Counted from the first letter of the stretch, positions 9,409-20,817 are shown. The stretch is DNA of 64,000 nt from Prochlorococcus sp. AG-388-A01 (GCA_003279945.1 QCGK01000006.1:27562-91561); one strand, 5' to 3'. Notes: generated by a model not told the origin, from the sequence alone. A program made the numbers and translations.

Positions 9409-10881
9409 TTAAGAAAAAGTATTATTCTTGCTAGTTGGATACTGGATTCTTCTATGTCTAATTCTTTTCCACACATTCAAGAATGCCCTTTTTATTAAAA
9501 AAATTTCTCCCTTCGATAAATTACTGTCATCTAATTGCCCATCTATTTGACGCGAGTAGATAATTTTAGATATCGTTTCCAAAGCTTCTCTATCAGATGC
9601 ATTAATATTCATAGCTCTTAGTGCTGCTTCACATCCATCTGCAAGCATTAAAATAGCTGTTTCTTTTGACTGAGGAATTGGGCCTTTGTATCTAAAACAA
9701 TTTTCATTAATGTCAAGATTTTTTTCTCTAGCTTTTTGAAAAAAATATCCCATTTTTAGAGTACCTTGATGTTCTGGAATAAAATTGGCTATCAGTTTAG
9801 GTAATCTATTTTTTCTTGCATACTTCAATCCTTCATCAACATGAGCCTGTAAAACTTCTGCACTTTTAATAGGATCATCTATTTCATCATGTGGATTCTT
9901 TGAACCATCTTGATTTTCAATAAACCAATTAGGTGCATGTAATTTCCCAACATCATGATATAACGCCCCAGTTTTAATTAGATCAATATCACCACCTATC
10001 ATTCTTGTTGCTTCCTCTGCTAACCCACATATAAGTAAGGTATGTTCAAAAGTACCAGGAGCTTCAAGAGACAATCTTCTAATGAGAGGTTTCTCCTTAT
10101 CAGCCAATTCGAGTAATCTTGCTTTAGTTAATAGTCCAAATATTGATTCAAAAATAGGAATAAATAAAATAGTAAAAAGCATTACTATTGCCAGTAATAA
10201 GGAATCTGAAAATATATTGCTGTTAGTAAAAAAGATTTCTTGCTTATCAATAAGGGATATTTTATCTTTACCTATCAATAACCATTGACTCAAAAAAGAT
10301 CCAATAGGGACAAAAATTGATAGTTGAAGTAATTGAGCTCTACTTCTTATTCTTCCTCCAAGAAGAGAAACTACTGAAGCACAAACTAATAAAATAAAAA
10401 ATAAATTGTTATTTATTGCAACTGCTGGATCAGGCCAAATAAGGCTCGCTATTGATACCCAAGCTAAAGCAGTTATACTTCCCATTCCTTGGGATATTAT
10501 CAATGCCGGCGGAATTATAATAGATAATGGGCTTATAGTTGAGGCTAAGGCTAATTTCGAAACTTGTACTGCTAAAAGAAGTGTTATGAGCAAGATAATC
10601 TGTCTTGAAGAAATTGTGGGATTCTCTTTTTTTGATACTAATATCAAAATCCCTGAACCAATAAGTGCTTCTGTAAAGGTCAAAAACCAAGAAAAAATAT
10701 CAGAGATATTTAAAGGCAAAATAAGAAGAGATTTATAAGAAGAAATTATTGAAATTAAAATGCATATTAGAAAAATTATTAGATTATCAATTTTTGATAT
10801 TCTATTTGGTTGTTTTATTGGAAGTTGACTCCTCCTCCACAGATAAAACAATTTTTTTAAGGTAGTTGTAATGTTTTGCAC
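9409..10881 (-). CDS. 7TM-HD domain phosphodiesterase, PgpH-like (probable c-di-AMP hydrolase)
   Basis: About seven or eight membrane helices fill residues 30-255, followed by a cytoplasmic HDIG-type HD domain from about 275. Metal-binding residues are visible in FEHTLL, YHDVGK and PEHQGT. The segment from the HD motif to the end (GPIPQSKETAI, RIRHRRIQYP) matches PgpH, which hydrolyses c-di-AMP to pApA. PgpH is about 700 aa, with a large extracellular HDED domain between helices 1 and 2. Here helices 1 and 2 are joined by about 15 residues, so that sensor is missing. A c-di-AMP synthase gene is in the same window. The substrate is inferred by family. Confidence 0.85.
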   Translation of the reverse strand: MQNITTTLKKLFYLWRRSQLPIKQPNRISKIDNLIIFLICILISIISSYKSLLILPLNISDIFSWFLTFTEALIGSGILILVSKKENPTISSRQIILLITLLLAVQVSKLALASTISPLSIIIPPALIISQGMGSITALAWVSIASLIWPDPAVAINNNLFFILLVCASVVSLLGGRIRSRAQLLQLSIFVPIGSFLSQWLLIGKDKISLIDKQEIFFTNSNIFSDSLLLAIVMLFTILFIPIFESIFGLLTKARLLELADKEKPLIRRLSLEAPGTFEHTLLICGLAEEATRMIGGDIDLIKTGALYHDVGKLHAPNWFIENQDGSKNPHDEIDDPIKSAEVLQAHVDEGLKYARKNRLPKLIANFIPEHQGTLKMGYFFQKAREKNLDINENCFRYKGPIPQSKETAILMLADGCEAALRAMNINASDREALETISKIIYSRQIDGQLDDSNLSKGEIFLIKRAFLNVWKRIRHRRIQYPTSKNNTFS

Positions 10882-10956
10882 AGAATATGATTAAATCTAT
10901 TTGATTAATTTAAAATTATAGGCATGCTAGGTGTAAAAAAGGAGATGTTTTTCTAA

Positions 10957-11853
10957 ATGTCATTAAAACTAGACGGTAAAAAATTATCTCTTGAAATTGA
11001 GGAAAAATTATATAATTATATTTCTAGTAATGAAAAAATTGCAAAAAGAGCTCCTGGTTTAGCCGTAATAAGAATAGGTGAAGACCCTGCCAGTGGTGTT
11101 TATGTTAAGAACAAGGAAAAGGCATGTTCAAGAGTTGGGATAAAGAGCTTCATCTTCCATCTAGAAGATAATGTAGATCAAAAAGAAGTTGAACAATTAA
11201 TAAACAAACTAAACTTCGACAATGATATTGATGGAATGTTGCTACAACTCCCCATCCCAAAAAAGTTTGATGAACAAAGACTGATAAGTTATATCAATCC
11301 AAACAAAGATGTAGATGGTTTAAATGAAAAAAACATCGGTAAACTAGTAAAAAATGAGCCTGCGATGAGATCTTGTACACCCGCAGGAATTATCAATTTA
11401 TTAAGATCCCAAAATATTACAATTGAAGGTAAGAAAATTGTTGTTATTGGAAGAAGTTTACTAGTTGGGAAACCCCTATCGCTTATGTTGTTGAATCTTA
11501 ATGGGACGGTAACAATCACTCATTCAAAAACACTAAATTTAAATAAGATCTGTAAAGAAGCTGACATACTAATTGCTGCCGCAGGAAAACCTAATCTTAT
11601 AGATTCTAGTTTTGTGAAAGAGGGAGCAGTAATTATTGATGTTGGGATACATAGATTAAAAAGTTCCGACAAAAATAAAACCAGATTATGTGGAGATGTA
11701 TTATTAGAGGATGTTATTCCTAAAGTATTTGCTTACACGCCTGTACCAGGTGGAGTTGGACCAATGACAGTAACAATGTTACTAGTAAATACTATTTTTA
11801 GTTGGCAAAAACAATTTGGTTTATCATCAACTCTTAATAACCTTCTGCCATAA
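10957..11853 (+). CDS. folD: Bifunctional methylenetetrahydrofolate dehydrogenase/cyclohydrolase
   Basis: Interconverts 5,10-methylene-THF and 10-formyl-THF for purine and other one-carbon reactions. The signatures are [17 protein letters not shown] (about residues 32-48) with the catalytic Lys, and [14 protein letters not shown] near 171-184 for NADP binding. [14 protein letters not shown] lies near the C-terminus. The length of 298 aa is typical. An AGGAG stands about 12 bases before the ATG, a rare clear Shine-Dalgarno here. crtE begins 37 bases downstream on the same strand, so co-transcription is likely. Confidence 0.97.
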   Translation: MSLKLDGKKLSLEIEEKLYNYISSNEKIAKRAPGLAVIRIGEDPASGVYVKNKEKACSRVGIKSFIFHLEDNVDQKEVEQLINKLNFDNDIDGMLLQLPIPKKFDEQRLISYINPNKDVDGLNEKNIGKLVKNEPAMRSCTPAGIINLLRSQNITIEGKKIVVIGRSLLVGKPLSLMLLNLNGTVTITHSKTLNLNKICKEADILIAAAGKPNLIDSSFVKEGAVIIDVGIHRLKSSDKNKTRLCGDVLLEDVIPKVFAYTPVPGGVGPMTVTMLLVNTIFSWQKQFGLSSTLNNLLP

Positions 11854-11890
11854 ACCCTAAGATGAAAAAAATTATTACTAAAGGTATAAA

Positions 11891-12793
11891 ATGACTGAAG
11901 TTATAGATAATATTTCTGATTTTGACAAATATCTAAAAAACACAAAAAATGTTGTAGAAGAAGCACTTGATTTCTCCCTAGGCCCTGAGAATCCAGAAAT
12001 ACTTAGAGAATCAATGAGATATTCCCTTTTAGCTGGAGGGAAAAGAATACGTCCAATTTTATGTTTAGCATCTTGTTCACTGGCTGGAGGAGAACCCTCA
12101 TTAGCTGTTCCTACTGCAGTAGCGATAGAAATGATTCATACAATGTCCTTGATTCATGATGATTTGCCCGCTATGGATAATGATGACTTGAGGAGAGGAA
12201 GACCAACAAACCATAAAGTATATGGAGATGCAATAGCTATTCTTGCAGGAGATGCTTTATTAACAAGAGCCTTCGAAATGGTCTCTTTAAGAAGTCCAGG
12301 AGTTGATCCAAATAGATTATTAAATGTAATCGGTGAACTCTCCTTGGTTGCAGGCGCACCGGGTTTAGTCGGAGGACAAGTTGTTGATTTAGAATGCGAA
12401 GGCAAAGAAGTTGACCTTGAAACCCTAGAGTACATTCATCTGCATAAGACTGGGGCTTTACTAAAAGCTTGTGTAAGAACTGGTGCGATGATTGCAGGTG
12501 CTAACGAAAAACTATTGCAAGCTCTGACAACATATGCAGAGGGTATCGGATTAGCCTTTCAGATTATAGATGATATTCTTGATTTAACTTCAAGCAGCGA
12601 AAAGCTTGGTAAAACTGCCGGTAAAGATCTTTTAGCTGACAAAACTACATACCCTAAATTACTTGGAATGGAAGAATCAAAGAAAAGAGCATTTGATTTA
12701 GTAGAAAAAGCAAAAAAAGCACTTGAACCTTGGGGTTCAGACGCAAAGTATTTACTATCCTTAGCTGACTTTATTACAAATAGAGACCGATAA
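11891..12793 (+). CDS. crtE: Geranylgeranyl diphosphate synthase
   Basis: Trans-prenyltransferase that extends C5 units to GGPP, the precursor of carotenoids, the phytyl tail of chlorophyll and prenylquinones. The first aspartate-rich motif is [10 protein letters not shown] (about residues 94-103) and the second is DDILDL near 230. GGKRIRP near 50 contacts the allylic diphosphate. At 300 aa it has the length of cyanobacterial CrtE. The small residues before the first Asp motif favour GGPP rather than FPP as product. It lies in a plus-strand run folD-crtE-DUF212. Confidence 0.93.
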   Translation: MTEVIDNISDFDKYLKNTKNVVEEALDFSLGPENPEILRESMRYSLLAGGKRIRPILCLASCSLAGGEPSLAVPTAVAIEMIHTMSLIHDDLPAMDNDDLRRGRPTNHKVYGDAIAILAGDALLTRAFEMVSLRSPGVDPNRLLNVIGELSLVAGAPGLVGGQVVDLECEGKEVDLETLEYIHLHKTGALLKACVRTGAMIAGANEKLLQALTTYAEGIGLAFQIIDDILDLTSSSEKLGKTAGKDLLADKTTYPKLLGMEESKKRAFDLVEKAKKALEPWGSDAKYLLSLADFITNRDR

Positions 12794-12806
12794 ATAATTT
12801 CAATTT

Positions 12807-13286
12807 ATGTCTGAGTTTTTTGCCTTTTTTAATAATTCTGTTCTTTTTTGGAGTTTATTATCCTGTTTACTAGCTCAATTTTTTAAAGTCATATTTAATT
12901 TCTTTTCAACCGGGGAGGTGAGATTTAGAATTATGTTTGAGACGGGAGGTATGCCTTCAAGTCATTCCGCCTTAATAACTGGTGTCGCTTCGGGTATGGG
13001 CTTTGAATTAGGATTTGATAGCTCAATATTTGCTTTATCAGTTGCCATAGCACTTATAGTTATGTATGACGCTAGTGGTGTCAGAAAATCAGCTGGGGTT
13101 CAAGCTGCAGAAATTAATAAACTAACAAAGAAACTAGATCCTCAATCTGAAGTACTTTTAAAAGAAACCCTTGGCCATACTAAAATCGAGGTTCTGGTAG
13201 GGAGTTTTTTAGGACCATTAATTACTTTACCCGGGATGTTTTTTTTAGGTTCCCCTTTTAAAATATTTAGTTTGATAATAAATTAA
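12807..13286 (+). CDS. Divergent PAP2 family membrane protein (DUF212)
   Basis: A 159-aa integral membrane protein with the PAP2-like motif GGMPSSHSA (about residues 48-56) and hydrophobic helices at about 8-30, 60-100 and 128-155. The family is related to phosphatidic-acid or undecaprenyl phosphatases and vanadium haloperoxidases, but no substrate is established for this branch. A lipid-phosphate substrate is plausible but not shown. It starts 13 bases after crtE. Its stop codon overlaps the convergent cobB stop in a shared TTAA. Confidence 0.85.
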   Translation: MSEFFAFFNNSVLFWSLLSCLLAQFFKVIFNFFSTGEVRFRIMFETGGMPSSHSALITGVASGMGFELGFDSSIFALSVAIALIVMYDASGVRKSAGVQAAEINKLTKKLDPQSEVLLKETLGHTKIEVLVGSFLGPLITLPGMFFLGSPFKIFSLIIN

Positions 13287-14674
13287 GAATTCTTTGAATT
13301 ACCATTTTGGATAGCATCTACAAGGTTTTTTGCAATTTCTGGAGAACTTGGAAAATGTAAGTGAATCCAACTTGCATGTAATTTATTATCAAAAAAGCCT
13401 TCATTTTTGTATTCAGTATCCCAAGATTTGATTTGCCATGGGGAAGAGAGTTTATCCTGATGATCAGCATTTCTTAAGTCAAATTCAGATGAATTATTTT
13501 CAATTTCCCAATAATGAAATTCATGTCCTTTAATTAATTGATTTTGTTTAACGATCGGAGTGTCTTTTAAACCTTCGATGTATCGATAACCTACTGAAAG
13601 TTTACTTTTTTTTGATCTAAAAGGTAGGATTCCACTCATTTTATGATTATTACCATTTTCATCTTTTATGGAGTCTCCTAAAATCATCATCCCTCCACAC
13701 TCTGCATATATAAATCCATTTTTTCGGAATTTCCTTAACGAATTTAAACTTTTTCTAGAGTTACTTATATGATCTGCATATTTTTCAGGGAACCCCCCTG
13801 GAATAATTAAGGAAGAGGCCTCATGAGGTATTTCTTCATCATCATAAATACTCCATGTACTCAAAGGAATTCCTATTTCACTCAAAAACTCCTTAGTTTC
13901 AGGGTATTGAAAATGAAAGATTTTATCTTCTACAATTGCGATAGGTTTTCCATTATCTATTTTAAAATCTTCAAAACTAAAAGAATTAAATATTTTCTTT
14001 TGAGGAGATATCAGAAATTTACATAGAGAAAATACATCAAGATTTCTTTCCGCGAAACTTGCAAAATATTCAACATCAATTTCTTTGCCATTATCCAATG
14101 GAGATATCAAGCCTAAATTAGCTTTGCTTAAAGTTATTTTTGAATCAGACGGTAAAAAACCAAGAATTTCGATATCTTCATTTTTAAAAACTTCTTCGAT
14201 TAATTTTTTATGTCTATCTGAATTTACGTTGTTAAATATAATTCCTGCTATTGACAACTCACTATCGAAATCTCTGAAACCTCGAACAGTTGCCAAAAGA
14301 GAAGCTACTTGACCCCTAGCATTAATAATAAAAATTACTGGAGCATTAAGAATTTTGGCAACATATGCCGTGCTTGAATAAGTTGTTGACCCTAATCCAT
14401 CAAATAGGCCCATTGCTCCTTCAATTAATGAGAATTCATATTTTGAAGAATGTTTAAAAAAACTTTCTTGAACCCATTCTTCACCACTTAAAAAAATATC
14501 TAAATTCCTACAAATAGGTTGACCAATTGAACTAAGTTGTTGTTGATCAAGGTAATCTGGGCCGACCTTGAAAGTTTGCATCTTTATACCTTTTGAAAAA
14601 GCCCAAGAAGATATCAAAAGAGATAAAGTGGTTTTCCCACTATCCGTTGAAGGAGAAGATATTACACAAGACAT
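13283..14674 (-). CDS. cobB: Cobyrinic acid a,c-diamide synthase
   Basis: ATP- and glutamine-dependent amidation of cobyrinic acid at positions a and c, in the cobalamin (pseudocobalamin) pathway. The N-terminus has the dethiobiotin-synthetase-like P-loop PSTDSGKTTLS (about residues 8-18). The C-terminal class I glutamine amidotransferase domain has the nucleophile Cys in YAECGGMM, and the active-site His is likely in the ASWIHLHF segment. The length of 463 aa is normal. It follows opcA by three bases, at the end of the zwf-opcA-cobB run. No cobalamin riboswitch is visible. Confidence 0.93.
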   Translation of the reverse strand: MSCVISSPSTDSGKTTLSLLISSWAFSKGIKMQTFKVGPDYLDQQQLSSIGQPICRNLDIFLSGEEWVQESFFKHSSKYEFSLIEGAMGLFDGLGSTTYSSTAYVAKILNAPVIFIINARGQVASLLATVRGFRDFDSELSIAGIIFNNVNSDRHKKLIEEVFKNEDIEILGFLPSDSKITLSKANLGLISPLDNGKEIDVEYFASFAERNLDVFSLCKFLISPQKKIFNSFSFEDFKIDNGKPIAIVEDKIFHFQYPETKEFLSEIGIPLSTWSIYDDEEIPHEASSLIIPGGFPEKYADHISNSRKSLNSLRKFRKNGFIYAECGGMMILGDSIKDENGNNHKMSGILPFRSKKSKLSVGYRYIEGLKDTPIVKQNQLIKGHEFHYWEIENNSSEFDLRNADHQDKLSSPWQIKSWDTEYKNEGFFDNKLHASWIHLHFPSSPEIAKNLVDAIQNGNSKNS

Positions 14675-14677
14675 TTA

Positions 14678-15979
14678 TTAGTTATTAAAACCATTAAATA
14701 TTTGAAGGGCTATTTTAATAGCATTTTCAAAAAGAGGACTTGTATTACCTCTACTACTTCCCAATAATTTACTCACATCATACTCTGATGAAGAAAAAGA
14801 ATTTGGAACAACTTGTTCTATTAATTCCATATTAGCCATTCCGCCTGCTTCAAGTCTCATACATTCCACTGACTCACATCCAAGTATCACACAAGTGTTA
14901 TTTTTTTGAACATCACTAATTTTTGAAATCAACCTCAATCCAATTACTTGTCCTAAGTGAATACTTGGATTACCCAACGGTAAAGGATTAATAAAAGTAG
15001 AAATTTTTTCGCCATTAATTCTCTCAAATTCTATTTTTGTTGATTCTTTATCCTTTTTAACTTTTAGAAAAGACCAACCAAGTTTATCGCTAATCCATGA
15101 GATCAAAAACAAACCTTGAATAAGGTGATTTCCCGCGATATCAATATCAATATCAGTAATATGATCTAAAATTGCTCTCCTCGATGGGGGATCAAAAATC
15201 ATCGCCAATGATTCTCTCCAATTTTTTAACCTAACCCAATTTAAATCATTAATAGCTTTATTTGATTTTTTTAATTGATCTAAAACTTTTAAACATCTGT
15301 TAGGCGAACCAAGAGCAGTATCGATTATTAACCTTACACCATGATTAGTAAAGTATTCGAAAATATCAGGCGATTCATCCAAGCTTCCATTCCACCACAA
15401 CCAAGAAGGTAATTCATCAATAGATAATTCATCAATTATTTTTAATCCTTGATGGGTTATTGAGGCAGAGTCACCCCTGATAACAACTAAATCCCCACAT
15501 ATAGGTTGCATAGTTGGACTATCACTTAATGGACAGTAAGCAGATACAAAAGTTTTGATATCTGAAGTTTTATTTAAAGTTGGCGCTAAAGTTATTAATC
15601 TCCTTGGATTTAATGTACTTATTGATGATTCAAAAAATTGTCCTCTAAAGTCTTCAAAATCTTTATTAGATAAATTTTCCTTCAACAAATTCAATAATTC
15701 TTCACTATAAAGAGAAGTATTAATAGGGAGTCCTTTATCAAGAATAAATTTTTTGGCAACTTCAATTATCTCAAGACTTAAATTTCCAGTAATTGGTCCT
15801 TTTATTAATCCTTTTTGCACTAAACATTGTTCTAGCCAGGCAGGCTGCCAGACCATTAATGTAAATGTATTAGCTCCAGTATTATCATTATCTTCTGAAA
15901 TCCATAATTTATTAAGGTAATTAGAAATTTCCTGATAAGGAAGCTCTAAGGGAGTTTGCAGTGTTAATTGAGGTTTCAT
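14678..15979 (-). CDS. opcA: Glucose-6-phosphate dehydrogenase assembly/activator protein OpcA
   Basis: OpcA binds Zwf and increases its oligomerisation and activity; it also mediates redox control by thioredoxin. The 433-aa sequence fits the family, with an N-terminal domain containing LTLMVWQPAWLEQ-like text and a C-terminal region with CVILGCESVECMRLEAGG. The cysteines there (about residues 379-388) are candidates for thioredoxin-sensitive residues. It begins two bases after the zwf stop, the classic cyanobacterial pairing, which makes the identification firm. Confidence 0.93.
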   Translation of the reverse strand: MKPQLTLQTPLELPYQEISNYLNKLWISEDNDNTGANTFTLMVWQPAWLEQCLVQKGLIKGPITGNLSLEIIEVAKKFILDKGLPINTSLYSEELLNLLKENLSNKDFEDFRGQFFESSISTLNPRRLITLAPTLNKTSDIKTFVSAYCPLSDSPTMQPICGDLVVIRGDSASITHQGLKIIDELSIDELPSWLWWNGSLDESPDIFEYFTNHGVRLIIDTALGSPNRCLKVLDQLKKSNKAINDLNWVRLKNWRESLAMIFDPPSRRAILDHITDIDIDIAGNHLIQGLFLISWISDKLGWSFLKVKKDKESTKIEFERINGEKISTFINPLPLGNPSIHLGQVIGLRLISKISDVQKNNTCVILGCESVECMRLEAGGMANMELIEQVVPNSFSSSEYDVSKLLGSSRGNTSPLFENAIKIALQIFNGFNN

Positions 15980-15981
15980 TT

Positions 15982-17505
15982 TTAGGGTCTGCGCCAGAAA
16001 ATATTATCTTTTGAAAGTAATTGATCAGACTCAGGAGGTCCCCATGTCATGGATTCATAATTAAAAATAGGTAACTTCCAAGGAGAATTATCCATTAATT
16101 CAATTAATGGCGTATAAAGTTTCCACGCAGCCTCTACTTCATCACTTCTCGTAAATAAGGTTGGATCAGATAGCATCGCATCAGCTAATAATCGTACATA
16201 GCCTTCATCTGAGGGTTCTCCAAATGATTCATCATAGGAAAATTCCATCTCAACAGGTCTAGATTTCATTCCAGAACCTGGTGATTTTACCTCGAATTTA
16301 AAAGTTGCACCTTCGTTTGGTTGAATTCTAAGAACAAGTTGATTTGGTGCAGGATTTATTATTGTTGATTCAAATAAATGAACCGGAACGTCTTTAAAAG
16401 TCAAGACTATTTCTCCAAGTCTTTTCGGCAGTCTTTTTCCTGTTCTCAAATAAAAAGGTACCCCTTGCCATCGCCAGTTATCGACGAAAACTTTTGCTGC
16501 AATGTAAGTTTCTGTAGTGCTATTACAATGCACACCATCTTCCTGCCTATATCCTTTGAGTCGATTTGAGATATTTCCTCCCTCTCCATATTGACCTCTT
16601 ATGCAACAATTCCACGGTTCATTTTCGTCAGCAAGTTTTGAAGCTTGAAGAACCTTTGCTTTTTCATTTCTTATTGCTTCTGGTTCGAATTTCCCAGGAG
16701 GTTCCATAGCAGTAACAGCAAGCATTTGAGTCATATGATTTTGAAGCATATCTCTTAAAGCGCCTGAGCTTTCGTAATAACCTGCTCTATCTTCAACACC
16801 TACTGTTTCAGATGAAGTAATTTGAACGCTTGATATATAATTTCGGTTCCAGATTGGTTCAAAAATTGTATTAGCGAACCTCAAAACAAGAATGTTTTGA
16901 ACTGTCTCTTTACCTAAATAATGATCAATCCTGTAAATCTGATTTTCTTCAGCACAACTTTGGACAATCTTGTTCAATTTTTTTGCACTTGAGTAATCTT
17001 TACCAAAAGGTTTTTCAATCACTAAACGGCTTTTCTTAGGGTCATCTAAAAGGCCAGCTGCTTTAAGAGCTTTACATCCACCTGCATAGAAATTCGGCGA
17101 AACTGATAAATAAAATGTTCTATTTCCATGAGTAGCTTGTCTTTTATCAATTTCATTTAATCTTTTAGAAAGCTTTATGACATGATCACTTTTTTGTAAG
17201 TCAACTGGTTCATAGAAAAGATAATTAGAAAATTGTTCCCATTCTTTTTCTTTCCCAGATATTTGATTAGAGAGCTTTACTTTCATCTTTTCTCTAAACT
17301 CAATATCAGTCCAAGGTCTTCTCGCGCAACCGACTATTCCAAATTCACTTGGAATTCTTCTTTGCAAATAGAGTTCAAATAAGGCTGGTATTAATTTTCT
17401 ATGAGTTAGGTCTCCACTAGCACCAAAGATTACTAAGCATTGAGGAGATATTACTCTTTCCTGACGTAAACCTAATCTAAGAGGATTACTTAAAGTTGAA
17501 AGCAT
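15982..17505 (-). CDS. zwf: Glucose-6-phosphate 1-dehydrogenase
   Basis: Oxidises glucose-6-phosphate with NADP+, opening the oxidative pentose phosphate pathway used for night-time NADPH. The Rossmann motif is VIFGASGDLTHRKLIPALF (about residues 26-44). The substrate-binding segment RIDHYLGKETVQN lies near 195 and contains the catalytic His/Lys. The length of 507 aa is typical. opcA and cobB follow at two- and three-base spacing, and petH is 112 bases upstream on the same strand. A shared transcript from petH is possible but less certain. Confidence 0.97.
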   Translation of the reverse strand: MLSTLSNPLRLGLRQERVISPQCLVIFGASGDLTHRKLIPALFELYLQRRIPSEFGIVGCARRPWTDIEFREKMKVKLSNQISGKEKEWEQFSNYLFYEPVDLQKSDHVIKLSKRLNEIDKRQATHGNRTFYLSVSPNFYAGGCKALKAAGLLDDPKKSRLVIEKPFGKDYSSAKKLNKIVQSCAEENQIYRIDHYLGKETVQNILVLRFANTIFEPIWNRNYISSVQITSSETVGVEDRAGYYESSGALRDMLQNHMTQMLAVTAMEPPGKFEPEAIRNEKAKVLQASKLADENEPWNCCIRGQYGEGGNISNRLKGYRQEDGVHCNSTTETYIAAKVFVDNWRWQGVPFYLRTGKRLPKRLGEIVLTFKDVPVHLFESTIINPAPNQLVLRIQPNEGATFKFEVKSPGSGMKSRPVEMEFSYDESFGEPSDEGYVRLLADAMLSDPTLFTRSDEVEAAWKLYTPLIELMDNSPWKLPIFNYESMTWGPPESDQLLSKDNIFWRRP

Positions 17506-17616
17506 ATTTTTAATGTTCTTTTTTTTAAAATCCTCTTTTTTTCGAAGATTAGCTACTTATTGTGTCTAAACCAAAAAGTATCACGTAAGTTTAAGCTGAA
17601 CTCTAATCTCGGATAT

Positions 17617-18768
<1,152 letters not shown>

Positions 18769-18925
18769 TTATCAATTTGTAGTTTAATTTGTAGTGATTT
18801 TATAAAAATGGTTACGTTTTGAGATCGGAATAAATAAAAGAAATTATTTTTATTTTTCAGAATTTGTTGCTTTTATCTGTATAGTTACACAGAAATAATT
18901 TTTTATCTCATTAAAAAATTCATTT

Positions 18926-19462
18926 ATGAATAATTCTCAAGAATCATTAGATCATTCTAAAAAAGATGATTACGGGACAATTGAGCAAACGATGGAAAAG
19001 CTTTCTGGTGGAACAAGAAGACTTGCTGCTCAACTAACTACTTCTGCGAGTTTGGATTCTTTGTGGAATGTTTTGACAGATTATGATCGACTAAATCTCT
19101 TCATACCAAATCTATTATCAAGCAAAAAAATATATCAAAAAGAGAATAATGTGCACCTAAAGCAAGTTGGGGCTCAGGATTTCTTAGGCATGAAATTTTC
19201 AGCTGAGGTAACTATTGACCTATTTGAAGAGAGAGAACTTGGACTTTTGAAATTCAATTTGATTAAAGGAGATTTCAGGAAGTTTGAAGGTAGTTGGAAA
19301 ATTCAAAGTATTAAAAATTCTTCAAAAAATTCATTAATTTATGATCTTACTGTTCAAGGTTGTCAGTGGATGCCAATTGGGATGATAGAAAAAAGACTAA
19401 AAAAAGATCTTTCAGAAAATTTAATTGCCGTTGATAGACAAGCTAAATCATCAATCAATTAG
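18926..19462 (+). CDS. SRPBCC (START/polyketide cyclase-like) family protein
   Basis: A 178-aa protein whose residues 30-175 fit the SRPBCC hydrophobic-cavity fold: a START-like beginning around SLDSLWNVLTDYDRLNLFIPNL, then alternating beta strands and a long C-terminal helix. Such proteins bind lipids or pigments. The cyanobacterial members of this type, related to the Coq10/cyclase_2 group, have no settled function. It is divergent from petH and convergent with tRNA-Glu. The start ATG at 18926 is the only in-frame option that keeps the domain intact. Confidence 0.8.
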   Translation: MNNSQESLDHSKKDDYGTIEQTMEKLSGGTRRLAAQLTTSASLDSLWNVLTDYDRLNLFIPNLLSSKKIYQKENNVHLKQVGAQDFLGMKFSAEVTIDLFEERELGLLKFNLIKGDFRKFEGSWKIQSIKNSSKNSLIYDLTVQGCQWMPIGMIEKRLKKDLSENLIAVDRQAKSSIN

Positions 19463-19478
19463 TTTTAAATTTAAACAA

Positions 19479-19551
19479 TAGCCCCAAGGGGATTCGAACC
19501 CCTGTCGCCTCCGTGAAAGGGAGGTGTCCTAGGCCTCTAGACGATGGGGCC
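19479..19551 (-). tRNA. trnE: tRNA-Glu (anticodon TTC)
   Basis: The reverse strand folds as a complete cloverleaf: acceptor GGCCCCA/TGGGGCT with the G1-U72 wobble usual in cyanobacterial tRNA-Glu, D-arm TCTAGAGGCCTAGGA, anticodon stem CCTCC/GGAGG around CTTTCAC, and T-arm AGGGG TTCGAAT CCCCT. The anticodon TTC gives Glu. The 3' CCA is not encoded. In cyanobacteria glutamyl-tRNA also feeds tetrapyrrole synthesis through GluTR. It lies between the convergent SRPBCC gene and sasA. Confidence 0.97.
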
Positions 19552-19592
19552 AGGAAAATAGCATAACAGCTTATTAAAAATTAAGAGTAAGG

Positions 19593-20711
19593 CTATCCTT
19601 TCGTCAAGTATTGTTGCTCTTTATTTTGTCCTTGCCACACAGGGACAGTAAAATGGAAGCAGGAACCTACACCAACCTCAGATACGACCCATATTCTTCC
19701 TCCATGAACTTGTACTATTCTTCTGCATACAGATAAACCAATCCCAAATCCAGATGTCCCTTCAGAAGTCTGTGGCAGTCTAACTCTATCCAGAAAAATT
19801 CTTTTTTGCTCGCTCAAAGGAATACCTGCGCCTTTGTCACAAATTGTTATTTCTACCCATTGGTTTGTCTTGTGGATCATTGTAATTTTTAAAGATCCAT
19901 TGTCTTTAGAAAATTTAATGGCATTTTCAATTAAATTTAAAAATACTTGCCGCATTCTTCTTTGATCTGCGAATACGCTCGGTAGATCAGAGGGGATATC
20001 AGTATCAATTTCAATATTCCTTAATCTCCAGAATTTTTCTAATTCTAGTATTACTTCAGCACTAATATTACCTAAGTCAATTTTCTGAGGATTAAACAAA
20101 GCTTCCCATTTGGTTGTTCCAACCTCTAAGAGGTCCTGAGATAAAAGTTCAATCTCTTCTAGTCGCCTTTTAATTACCTCTTGTAATTTTGAAATATCTA
20201 TTTGCCCAAGTTTTTGACTTTGAACAGCCAAAGTGGCTGCAGTCAATGGTGTTCTTAATTCATGTGCAACCATTCTTAATAATCTTTCCTGAGACTCTAT
20301 TCTTTTTGTTAATGTCTCATTCTCTTGCCTTAAAACTAAAAGTTCCTCTTCCAAAAGAAATTCTTTTTGAGTTCTTATTGAATCAATTTTGGAAGGTTGC
20401 AAATTTATTCCTAGATTTTTTGTTAAGCCATCTTGTGTCCACCTTGGTAACCATTTCTGCAACTGAGAGCAAATATTACTTCCAGCAAATATTTGCTTTG
20501 GAGCTGGGGAAAGCTTTATGAGGGCAGGAATAGCAACTAATCTATGTAATTCGAGGAGTTCTGGCTGTTCTGCGGGATCAGATATCTGAAGAGATATCTC
20601 AAATTGACAATCATCTGATTCTAAATAAGCTATCAAGGACTTAATATCACTACTAGAAAGTTGATTTCTAGCGGCAACAAGTATTAATTTTAGCTCTTTT
20701 TTATCATTCAA
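19593..20711 (-). CDS. sasA: Circadian output sensor histidine kinase SasA
   Basis: Two-domain kinase that reads the KaiC state and passes phosphate to RpaA. Residues 1-95 form the KaiB-like thioredoxin-fold sensor that docks on KaiC. A coiled segment (about 120-145) leads to the H-box [12 protein letters not shown] near 148-159. The ATPase domain follows with [14 protein letters not shown] and GFGIGLSVC. There are no membrane segments, so it is cytosolic. The 372-aa length matches picocyanobacterial SasA. Prochlorococcus has lost kaiA, so SasA is thought to read a damped, hourglass-like KaiBC timer. Neither kaiBC nor rpaA is in this window. Confidence 0.94.
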   Translation of the reverse strand: MNDKKELKLILVAARNQLSSSDIKSLIAYLESDDCQFEISLQISDPAEQPELLELHRLVAIPALIKLSPAPKQIFAGSNICSQLQKWLPRWTQDGLTKNLGINLQPSKIDSIRTQKEFLLEEELLVLRQENETLTKRIESQERLLRMVAHELRTPLTAATLAVQSQKLGQIDISKLQEVIKRRLEEIELLSQDLLEVGTTKWEALFNPQKIDLGNISAEVILELEKFWRLRNIEIDTDIPSDLPSVFADQRRMRQVFLNLIENAIKFSKDNGSLKITMIHKTNQWVEITICDKGAGIPLSEQKRIFLDRVRLPQTSEGTSGFGIGLSVCRRIVQVHGGRIWVVSEVGVGSCFHFTVPVWQGQNKEQQYLTKG

Positions 20712-20817
20712 ATGATTTCCCCTGAAGTGTTGAAAAGCTGTTAATCTTTATAAACACATTAAGATATTTATTTTTATTCTACAAATAAGCTATGAAATAA
20801 ATAGGACTTATACATAT

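Noticed and set aside
13283-14674. Cobalamin riboswitch near cobB
   Set aside because: cobB follows opcA by three bases and no B12-box-like sequence is visible upstream in the run.
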